A DNA stretch of 64,000 nt, taken from positions 124,001 through 188,000 of the forward strand of contig NZ_FWFT01000004.1 in the NCBI RefSeq assembly GCF_900172275.1. Reading direction: 5' to 3'. The first letter of the stretch is position 1. Each line of letters starts with the position of its first letter. Source of the DNA: Pseudooctadecabacter jejudonensis (lineage in GTDB: Bacteria; Pseudomonadota; Alphaproteobacteria; Rhodobacterales; Rhodobacteraceae). The notes under the pieces were generated by a model that was not told the origin of the DNA, did no database searches, and saw only the letters and a list, made by a program, of their open reading frames with translations. This document shows positions 19,366 to 25,578 of the stretch, in pieces. Position numbers and translations under genes: made by a program.

Positions 19366-20126
19366 CACTAGACATCATCACCGCCGACGCTTTGACCCCG
19401 TTCCAGCACGGGTTCTTCACCCGCAAGGGCGGTGCCTCCTCGGGCGTGTTCGAAGGCCTCAATTGCGGCATGGGCAGCACAGACCAGCATCAGGCGGTGA
19501 CGATCAACCGCAGCCGGGTCGCGGACGCCATGGGCGTCCCACTGCATGCGCTGATGGGGGTGCATCAAGTTCATTCACCGGATGTCGTGACAATCACCAG
19601 CCCCACGCCCGACCGCCCCAAAGCAGACGCGCTTGTCACAAACCAACCCGGGCTGGCGCTGTCCATTTTGACGGCCGATTGCCAACCCGTCCTGTTTGCG
19701 GACCCAAATGCAGGCGTGATCGGCGCGGCCCATGCAGGCTGGAAAGGCGCGCTGGCTGGTGTGTTGGAAAACACCCTGACCGCAATGGAAAGCTTGGGTG
19801 CCAATCGCGCCAACACCACCGCCATCATCGGCCCGTCCATCAGCCAACGCGCCTATGAGGTCGGGCCGGAGTTCTTCGAAGACTTCATCACCCAAGACCC
19901 TGCCTTCGCCCGTTTCTTTGCCCAAGGGACCGGTGATCGCATGATGTTCGATCTGCCCGCCTTGGGCCTCTACCGGCTGCGCGAGGCGGGCGTGGGTCAC
20001 GCGGAATGGACCCGCCACTGCACCTATTCCGACCCGGACAGATTCTTCAGCTACCGCCGCGCGACCCATCAAAAAGAGGCCGACTATGGCCGCCTGATCG
20101 CAGCCATCGCCCTGCCGCAGGCCTGA
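19362..20126 (+). CDS. pgeF: Peptidoglycan editing factor PgeF (multicopper-oxidase-like DUF152/YfiH)
   Basis: 254 residues. The metal site set of the family is present: His in MGVHQVHSPDVV, Cys in LTADCQPVLFAD and His in AAHAGWKGALAGV, with GPSISQRAYEVG and the C-terminal FFSYRRATHQKEADYGRL. Members were called laccases; recent work ties them to removing wrong amino acids (Ser) from peptidoglycan precursors or to purine nucleoside breakdown. It is the last gene of lgt-midA-pgeF, overlapping the previous stop. Confidence 0.9.
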   Translation: MTLDIITADALTPFQHGFFTRKGGASSGVFEGLNCGMGSTDQHQAVTINRSRVADAMGVPLHALMGVHQVHSPDVVTITSPTPDRPKADALVTNQPGLALSILTADCQPVLFADPNAGVIGAAHAGWKGALAGVLENTLTAMESLGANRANTTAIIGPSISQRAYEVGPEFFEDFITQDPAFARFFAQGTGDRMMFDLPALGLYRLREAGVGHAEWTRHCTYSDPDRFFSYRRATHQKEADYGRLIAAIALPQA

Positions 20127-20219
20127 TCTGGACAGCAACAGGGCAAAGGCCGCCGCGCTTTTGCCCGATTGTCTTAGAAACAATCCCGTCCACGCAGAAC
20201 AATTGTCGCCGATCAGCTT

Positions 20220-20236
20220 AGAAACAAACCGTTTCT
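20220..20236. promoter_or_regulatory. Operator-like inverted repeat
   Basis: AGAAAC-AAACC-GTTTCT, six-base arms. The CTTAGAAACAA stretch leading into it also occurs at 20173. It lies between pgeF and the small gene at 20385; the binding protein is unknown. Confidence 0.3.
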
Positions 20237-20286
20237 GTCCCGCCTACGCAAAAAAGACGCCGCCACAATTCGGTCGTCCGACCCGC

Positions 20287-20305
20287 AGAATTTTAGTAAA
20301 ATTCT
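20287..20305. repeat. AAAATTC-type palindrome, copy 2
   Basis: AGAATTTTA-G-TAAAATTCT, nine-base arms. It lies 160 bases after pgeF and has the arm order inverted relative to the other copies. Confidence 0.5.
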
Positions 20306-20384
20306 TCGATCCGGCCCAACTCACGCCCCTTTGATCCACGACAGTACCGTCATCGAGCAGCAAATGAGCAAAGGGACGAACCCA

Positions 20385-20552
20385 ATGACCAAATCACCCC
20401 GTTGGATCCAATCCACTCTGAAAGAGGCCGAGGCCTGCACCGCAAAAATGCCGTGGGAACGTGGCCTGCGCCGCCAAGCGTTCATCGCCAGCCGCCGCGC
20501 TGTGGCGCAATTGGCCGCGATGCCGAACCGCACGGCGCGCCCGGCAGCCTAA
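20385..20552 (+). CDS. Small basic protein of unknown function
   Basis: 55 residues, MTKSPRWIQSTLKEAEACTA then KMPWERGLRRQAFIASRRA. Rich in Arg and Ala, with no membrane segment. AAGGGA stands eight bases before the ATG at 20385, better than for the ATG at 20364. The stop codon is the first TAA of a 15-bp tandem repeat whose three copies all place TAA in the same frame. Similar short proteins occur in related genomes from memory, but I know no function. Confidence 0.6.
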   Translation: MTKSPRWIQSTLKEAEACTAKMPWERGLRRQAFIASRRAVAQLAAMPNRTARPAA

Positions 20553-20592
20553 AACACGGCCGCCTAAAACACGGCCGCCTAAAACACTGCGG
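20548..20592 (+). repeat. 15-bp tandem repeat, three copies
   Basis: Unit CCTAAAACACGGCCG at 20548, 20563 and 20578; the last copy has changes near its end. The length is a multiple of three, so each copy supplies TAA in the reading frame of the preceding small gene. Confidence 0.9.
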
Positions 20593-20624
20593 CTCAAATC
20601 AGGCCGCACGCCTCCCCGAATTTC

Positions 20625-20664
20625 ATCGCCGTCCTCGCACCTGCCGGGGGCGGCGATTCTTTTT
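20625..20664 (+). terminator. Terminator after the small gene at 20385
   Basis: Arms ATCGCCG / CGGCGAT around a long GC-rich loop, followed by TCTTTTTC. Confidence 0.6.
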
Positions 20665-20732
20665 CGCAAAGTCCGCAATCTGCCCAAATGTGGCAGACAC
20701 GTTTTCAAATTTCGAACAATCCGATGAACCAG

Positions 20733-20754
20733 ACCGCGATTGATCGCGGTTTTT
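20733..20754 (+). terminator. Second hairpin terminator
   Basis: ACCGCGA-TTGA-TCGCGGT followed by TTTT, 70 bases after the previous terminator. Confidence 0.65.
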
Positions 20755-20881
20755 CGCGTTTGAACGGTTTTCGTTGACGCTTCGCGCCCCTTTCAGCCAC
20801 ATTTCAGGAAATCGCAACGCTCCTCAGATGTTGTCGGTGGGGGCCGACAGATGATGTGACCAACCTTGATGGGATGATCGC

Positions 20882-21682
20882 ATGATACCGAAGACCCCCC
20901 TCACCTCCGCCTCAGAGGTGACACAGTCTCAAGAACCGGTGGCCTCCTCAGCCCGGTTCTCTCAACCAGACGGACGGCCTCAGCGCACCCAGCCTCTTAT
21001 GCGCAGATATGAGGTCGTCCATCTGCTTCCCAACGGCGATATCGACGATTTCACCCGCATCGCCCCCGCAACCCCTGCGTTTGAAGACAGCTTTGGCGCC
21101 ATCGCGCGCGGCGGTCTTTTGAAAACGAACCGTGGCGTGGTCGCCATCGAAGACATCCTGCCCGGGGATGAGGTGAAAACCGTCACCAACGGGTTCCAAA
21201 AAGTGCTGTGGCGCGGTGCCATGTCCGTTGTCCCGAATGCAGGCGATCAGCCCGCCCGCATGGGCAAGCTGATCCGCATGTCTGCGGACGCTTTGGGGAT
21301 CGGCCGCCCCATGCCTGATCTGCTGCTCGGCCCCTCAGCGCGTCTGTATCAACGATCCCCCACCTTGCAACGCGTCACAGGACAAGAGGCCGCCTTTGTT
21401 CCTGCGGCTGATTTTATCGATGGCCTCAACGTGGTTGAGGTACAGCCCCCCGCCGCGGTGCAGGTGTTCCAGCTTGGCTTTGCCGCACATGAACGCATTG
21501 TGGTGAATGGTGTCGAACTCGACAGCCAGAACCCGGGCGCACGCCACGAACTGGGCCTTCGGGGCGAGGCTTTGGCCCTTTACCTCAGCCTGTTCCCACA
21601 CGTGGACCGGATTGAGGCCTTCGGACGCCTGATGCACCCGCGCCTGTCCCTCAATGATCTGGATTTCGGCGTGGTTGCCTGA
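20882..21682 (+). CDS. Hint (Hedgehog/intein-like) domain protein lacking the nucleophile
   Basis: 266 residues. After about 70 variable residues comes a Hint-type core: GGLLKTNRGVVAIEDILPGDEVKT, LWRGAMSV, IRMSADALG, DLLLGPSARLY, and VQVFQLGFAAHERIVVNGV. Rhodobacteraceae often encode such Hint proteins, usually with Cys-Phe before the first strand. Here the matching position reads EDSFGAIARG with no Cys, so autoprocessing is unlikely. The C-terminal part has the 'LxPHxR/HERIVVNG' type of Hint tail. There is no signal peptide and the Shine-Dalgarno is weak. The biological role is unknown. Confidence 0.7.
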   Translation: MIPKTPLTSASEVTQSQEPVASSARFSQPDGRPQRTQPLMRRYEVVHLLPNGDIDDFTRIAPATPAFEDSFGAIARGGLLKTNRGVVAIEDILPGDEVKTVTNGFQKVLWRGAMSVVPNAGDQPARMGKLIRMSADALGIGRPMPDLLLGPSARLYQRSPTLQRVTGQEAAFVPAADFIDGLNVVEVQPPAAVQVFQLGFAAHERIVVNGVELDSQNPGARHELGLRGEALALYLSLFPHVDRIEAFGRLMHPRLSLNDLDFGVVA

Positions 21683-21798
21683 CGCCTGCGACCTGACCTT
21701 GCTGTCAACCCGCACGCAAATCCGGCGTCGCGCCATGTCTGCCGCGGGTCGCGCATAAGCGCGGTTCGTGGCATCGTCGATCGGGGCCGCAGTGCCCC

Positions 21799-22308
21799 TC
21801 AGTCGTCCAGCTTCAACCGCTCTTCCAAAACATCGAACGGCACGCCCGGGTCATCCTTGGCCCCGCGGATCACCAGCGACGTCTTTACCGATGCCACATT
21901 GTCCGCCTTCAACAAATCTTCGGTCAAAAAATTCTGAAACGTCCGCAAATCCGGTGCCACGCATTTCAGAATGAAATCCACCTCACCGTTCAGCATGTGG
22001 CATTCACGGACCAGCGGCCAACGTTTGCAGCGGTTTTCAAAGGCGCTCAAATCGGCCTCGGCCTGACTGACCAGCCCGACCATCGCGAACACCTGAACCT
22101 CAAACCCCAACTCTCGCGCATTCACGTCTGCATGGTAGCCCCGGATGAACCCCTGTTCTTCCAATGTGCGCACGCGGCGCAGGCAAGGCGGCGCGGAAAT
22201 GCCCACGCGTTTGGCCAGCTCAACGTTGGTCATCCGACCATCCGCCTGCAATTCGGCCAGGATCATCCGGTCAATTTCATCAAGCTTTTGTCCTGGCATA
22301 TTGCGCAT
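21799..22308 (-). CDS. Lrp/AsnC family transcriptional regulator
   Basis: About 169 residues. The N-terminal helix-turn-helix is LDEIDRMILAELQADGRMTN followed by VELAKRVGISAPPCLRRVRTL, with the C-terminal RAM ligand-binding domain (FEVQVFAMVGLVSQ, VRECHMLNGEVDFILKCVA). ATG at 22308 has AAAGGGG four bases upstream; the next ATG at 22299 is also possible. It is divergent from trxB with about 160 bp between and may act on that region, but this is inference. The amino acid sensed is unknown. Confidence 0.9.
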   Translation of the reverse strand: MRNMPGQKLDEIDRMILAELQADGRMTNVELAKRVGISAPPCLRRVRTLEEQGFIRGYHADVNARELGFEVQVFAMVGLVSQAEADLSAFENRCKRWPLVRECHMLNGEVDFILKCVAPDLRTFQNFLTEDLLKADNVASVKTSLVIRGAKDDPGVPFDVLEERLKLDD

Positions 22309-22469
22309 CGTCCCCTTTGGCTGTTGCAAAACATACGCCTGAACGCAAAGCAGCGCAATATTGTTTCAACACTCCGCAAGATGATTTCGCCCCATCACAG
22401 CCCCGCGATGCCCCTTTTCCAGACCGCCCGGCACGCGTATATCTTCACCTCAACAAAGGGGATTCTGAC

Positions 22470-23480
22470 ATGGCCGAAACGCGCAAAACCAAAGTTCTGA
22501 TCATCGGCTCCGGCCCTGCAGGCTACACCGCCGGTGTCTACGCCAGCCGCGCCATGCTGGATCCGATCCTTGTGCAAGGGATTGAGCCAGGCGGCCAGCT
22601 GACCACCACCACCGAGGTTGAAAACTGGCCCGGCGATACCGAGGTCCAAGGCCCCGACCTAATGGTCCGCATGGAGGCCCACGCCCGCGCCATGGGCTGT
22701 GAAATCATTGGCGACATCATCTCGTCTGTCGATTTTTCCAAACGCCCCTTCGTTGCGCAGTCCGATTCAGGCACGGTGTATGAGGCCGACGCGATCATCC
22801 TGGCCACCGGCGCGCGCGCCAAATGGTTGGGCCTGCCCTCGGAAGAGGCGTTCAAGGGCTTCGGCGTCTCCGCCTGTGCGACCTGCGACGGGTTCTTCTA
22901 CCGCGGCCAGGAAATTGTCGTGGTGGGGGGCGGCAACACGGCCGTGGAAGAGGCGCTGTTCCTGACCAATTTCGCCTCCAAAGTCACGCTGGTGCATCGC
23001 CGCGATGAATTGCGGGCCGAAAAAATCCTGATTGACCGGCTGATGAAGAACCCCAAGATCGAACCATTGTGGGATCACGAACTGGTTGAGGTCTATGGCG
23101 ACGACAACCCCAAGGGCGTCGAAGGCATCAAGGTCAAGCACGTCAAAACCGGCGCGATGACAGACATCCCCGCCAAAGGTGTCTTCATCGCCATCGGCCA
23201 CGCGCCCGCCAATGAATTGGTCAAAGACGTGCTGGAAACCCATATGGGCGGCTATGTGGTCACCAAACCCGACAGCACCGAAACCTCGATCCCAGGCGTC
23301 TTTGCCGCAGGCGATTTGACGGACCACAAATACCGTCAGGCCGTGACGTCTGCTGGCATGGGCTGCATGGCGGCGTTGGAGGCCGAACGGTTTTTGGCCG
23401 AACACGGGCAAGACGCGGGCCCTGCGGCGGATCATTCCGAACCCTTGGGCTACGGCGCGCAAAACGAACCGGCGGAATAA
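22470..23480 (+). CDS. trxB: Thioredoxin reductase
   Basis: 336 residues. FAD-binding GSGPAGYTAGVYASRA, the redox disulfide CATC at about residue 140 (SACATCDGFFYRGQ), NADPH-binding VVGGGNTAVEEALFL with HRRDELRAEK, and the C-terminal FAD motif GVFAAGDLTDHKYRQAVTSA. It reduces thioredoxin with NADPH. ATG at 22470 follows AAGGGGATTCTGAC; the longer frame is not used. The C-terminal tail is about 15 residues longer than in the E. coli enzyme. The next gene starts three bases after its stop. Confidence 0.97.
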   Translation: MAETRKTKVLIIGSGPAGYTAGVYASRAMLDPILVQGIEPGGQLTTTTEVENWPGDTEVQGPDLMVRMEAHARAMGCEIIGDIISSVDFSKRPFVAQSDSGTVYEADAIILATGARAKWLGLPSEEAFKGFGVSACATCDGFFYRGQEIVVVGGGNTAVEEALFLTNFASKVTLVHRRDELRAEKILIDRLMKNPKIEPLWDHELVEVYGDDNPKGVEGIKVKHVKTGAMTDIPAKGVFIAIGHAPANELVKDVLETHMGGYVVTKPDSTETSIPGVFAAGDLTDHKYRQAVTSAGMGCMAALEAERFLAEHGQDAGPAADHSEPLGYGAQNEPAE

Positions 23481-23483
23481 CCG

Positions 23484-23960
23484 ATGGCTGCAACCCACGG
23501 ACCGCTTCGAAAATCGCGCCTTTCTTTTCTGCTTTTTGCCGTGCCCGCTGTGGCGATTGTGGGCATTTCTGTCGCGATCAGCCTGCCGGACGCAGACTCT
23601 GTCCGGGCTGCTTTTGACGCACCTATGGTGGCGATGTCTTTTTTGCTTGCCCTCGCCGCCCTGATTTGGGGCGGCGTTTTCGTGTCCCGACCAATCGTCA
23701 CCTTGACCCCCGATGGCGTTGATTGGCCCAATGGGCGCACCCTCAAATGGACGCAGGTCACGGCGGTTGAGGCCGGACAGGAGATCACAAACGCCCCGTC
23801 CCAAAGCGGCGCAACCCGACAAACCGTGCATGAGGTCACCCGCCTGTTTCATGGGGACGGCGAGGAGTCCAAAATCACCACCACATGGGCCGCCATCGGC
23901 CCACAGGCGGCGAACGACCGCATCGCAGAGGCCTTCGCGCAAAGCCGCAAGCCGCAATGA
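23484..23960 (+). CDS. Two-helix membrane protein of unknown function, PH-like
   Basis: 158 residues. Two hydrophobic helices at about residues 12-32 (LSFLLFAVPAVAIVGISVAI) and 48-68 (MVAMSFLLALAALIWGGVFV) precede a soluble part, RPIVTLTPDGVDWPNGRTLK, WTQVTAVEAGQEI. That layout resembles bacterial PH-like membrane proteins, though I cannot confirm the fold. It begins three bases after trxB and overlaps the next gene by four bases, so the three are likely one transcript. Function unknown. Confidence 0.7.
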   Translation: MAATHGPLRKSRLSFLLFAVPAVAIVGISVAISLPDADSVRAAFDAPMVAMSFLLALAALIWGGVFVSRPIVTLTPDGVDWPNGRTLKWTQVTAVEAGQEITNAPSQSGATRQTVHEVTRLFHGDGEESKITTTWAAIGPQAANDRIAEAFAQSRKPQ

Positions 23961-24256
23961 CCGACAAGGCCTCTCGTGTTGATCGCTACCTGACCCTGAC
24001 CCGCCAGACCCTGCCTGACAGTGCGCGCAGCCGGGACTGGCCTGTCGTGAATGATCACTGTTTTCAACGGATCATCCTTGACCATATTTCAGGCGGCGTT
24101 TGGTATGACCATATCAACCGCCCAGCCTATAAAAACATGACCGACGCGCAACTGGCACAGGCCATTAAGCTGGCCGAGGATATCTTGCACGGGCGCGCGT
24201 ATCTGCACGCCATGAACCGCCAGTCGTTGAAATGGCGTGGCAAACTCCGCCAGTGA
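23957..24256 (+). CDS. Conserved small protein of unknown function
   Basis: 99 residues, MTDKASRVDRYLTLTRQTLP. The block WPVVNDHCFQRIILDHISGG then VWYDHINRPAYKNMT is strongly patterned and is probably conserved among relatives; some databases label similar proteins acetyltransferases, which the length does not support. No membrane segment. It overlaps the previous stop (ATGA). It may work with the upstream membrane protein, an inference from coupling alone. Confidence 0.7.
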   Translation: MTDKASRVDRYLTLTRQTLPDSARSRDWPVVNDHCFQRIILDHISGGVWYDHINRPAYKNMTDAQLAQAIKLAEDILHGRAYLHAMNRQSLKWRGKLRQ

Positions 24257-24287
24257 CGTCGCGGGTTGGTGCCCTATCTTGCGCCCC

Positions 24288-24833
24288 ATGGATGACCTTG
24301 AAATCACAACCCCCGACGCGCTTTGGGACTGGCTTGACAAAAACGCGGCCCAGCCCGACAGCCTCCGACTGATCACATGGAAGAAACACCACCCCGACAA
24401 ATACGTGGGCCGCGAAGACGTGCTGGATGCGCTTTTGGCCCATGGCTGGATCGACGGGCGACGCTTCGTGGTCGACGATGACCGCACCGCACAACTGATC
24501 AGCCCGCGCAAACAACAGGCTTGGTCCCAATCCTACAAAGACCGCATCGCGCGGCTGGAGGCCGAAGGCCGCATGCACCCGCAGGGGGCCGCCGTCGTCG
24601 CCGCAGGCAAAGCCTCAGGACTGTGGGATTTCTTTGCCGATGTGGATGCGCTCATCGTGCCCGATGATCTGGCGGTGACGTTGGATCAGGCCAAATGGGA
24701 CATCCTGCCCCCTTCGTACCGACGCAATGTGCTGCGGTGGATCAAGCTGGCCAAGACCGACAAGACCCGCGCCAAGCGGGTGGCGGAGGCCGCAGAGGCC
24801 ACCGCCCAAGGGCGTCGCATCCCTCAGATGTAG
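24288..24833 (+). CDS. YdeI/OmpD-associated (OmdA-like) family protein
   Basis: 181 residues from MDDLEITTPDALWDWLDKNA. The family marks are LRLITWKKHHPDKYVGREDV, LAHGWIDGRRFVVDDDRTAQ, ISPRKQQAWSQSYKDRIARL and the C-terminal LPPSYRRNVLRWIKLAKTDKTRAKR region. The molecular role of these proteins is unclear; the C-terminal helix-rich part is the OmdA domain. It ends three bases from a convergent gene. Start at 24288 is the first ATG after the preceding stop. Confidence 0.85.
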   Translation: MDDLEITTPDALWDWLDKNAAQPDSLRLITWKKHHPDKYVGREDVLDALLAHGWIDGRRFVVDDDRTAQLISPRKQQAWSQSYKDRIARLEAEGRMHPQGAAVVAAGKASGLWDFFADVDALIVPDDLAVTLDQAKWDILPPSYRRNVLRWIKLAKTDKTRAKRVAEAAEATAQGRRIPQM

Positions 24834-24835
24834 GC

Positions 24836-25357
24836 CTAACGGTCTGTGACCAGACCACCGCGCGCATCACTCAACCCCGATGGATCCGTCACGACAGGGC
24901 CCGACTGCGGCTGGACGGCCTCCGCTGTGGATGGGGCGGGACCGGCCAGATCCATCACCTCAACGGGTGCGGACAAGGCATCAATCACGGACTGCGTCCG
25001 CGCCGTTTCCTGATAGCGTTCAGCCGCGGCACGGGCCAAGGCAATCTCATCCTTGGCTGACGGGGCTGGTGCATCAGAACGGGCAATCTGGTCCGCCAAA
25101 GCCGCCTCAACCGCGACACCGGCGGCGCGGTCGTTCTCAGCGGGCTTGGTTTGCTCGGCTTTGGGCGCCGCTGTTGTCGGCGCCGCCTGCGACGGGCTTT
25201 GCGTGGGGGGTGCGGCATCCGCATCCTTGGGGCCACCGGCCTGCTGGGCCGGCGCTGACCCTGCCGCCCCAGAGGGTTCAGATGGCGGATTAGACTGGCG
25301 CGCGTCGCCCAAAGCGCCTGTCGGCGTAATCAGTCCGCCGAGTGGAGAACCTAACAT
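24836..25357 (-). CDS. Ala/Pro-rich low-complexity protein, unknown
   Basis: 173 residues rich in Ala, Pro, Gln and Ser, for example APAQQAGGPKDADAAPPTQS. One helical stretch, KDEIALARAAAERYQETART, is followed by QSVIDALSAPVEVMDL. No signal peptide or recognised domain. The ATG at 25357 has a clear AAAGGACG Shine-Dalgarno, so I believe it is expressed. It is divergent from the MarR-sulfurylase fusion gene across 221 bp, and could share its control region. Probably an intrinsically disordered protein. Confidence 0.6.
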   Translation of the reverse strand: MLGSPLGGLITPTGALGDARQSNPPSEPSGAAGSAPAQQAGGPKDADAAPPTQSPSQAAPTTAAPKAEQTKPAENDRAAGVAVEAALADQIARSDAPAPSAKDEIALARAAAERYQETARTQSVIDALSAPVEVMDLAGPAPSTAEAVQPQSGPVVTDPSGLSDARGGLVTDR

Positions 25358-25403
25358 TTCAACGTCCTTTCATTAACACCCCCGCAATACAAATTAGGAA
25401 GTT

Positions 25404-25484
25404 ATGAAGACATTACGCCCCCTAAACTGTCCCTATGGTTTCCCAAATCTTAACGTCCGATGTCCCCGCCCGACTGTGACTTGA
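25404..25484 (+). CDS. Possible 26-residue upstream ORF before the sulfate-activation gene
   Basis: ATG at 25404 follows TAGGAAGTT, a good ribosome binding site. It reads MKTLRPLNCPYGFPNLNVRC PRPTVT with two Cys codons. It ends 95 bases before the fusion gene. It could be a leader or chance; no attenuator hairpin was evident besides the operator palindrome. Confidence 0.25.
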   Translation: MKTLRPLNCPYGFPNLNVRCPRPTVT

Positions 25485-25506
25485 AACCCACGCAAACCAG
25501 CCCCGC

Positions 25507-25534
25507 AAAGTTTGTTCTTTCCTGAACAAACTTT
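25507..25534. promoter_or_regulatory. Operator-like palindrome O1 upstream of the MarR-Sat-CysC fusion
   Basis: Perfect 11-bp arms AAAGTTTGTTC / GAACAAACTTT with a six-base spacer. Half-site GAACAAAC recurs in O2. A 28-bp site with dyad symmetry fits a MarR-type dimer, and the downstream gene itself begins with such a domain. Confidence 0.6.
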
Positions 25535-25547
25535 CTTGGCTAACTAC

Positions 25548-25565
25548 GTTCACGAATGAACAAAC
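25548..25565. promoter_or_regulatory. Operator-like site O2, next to the start codon
   Basis: GTTCA-CGAA-TGAAC (25548-25561) overlaps a further GAACAAAC half-site ending 13 bases before the ATG. Binding here would block transcription or translation start. Confidence 0.5.
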
Positions 25566-25578
25566 CGACTCGCATGAC

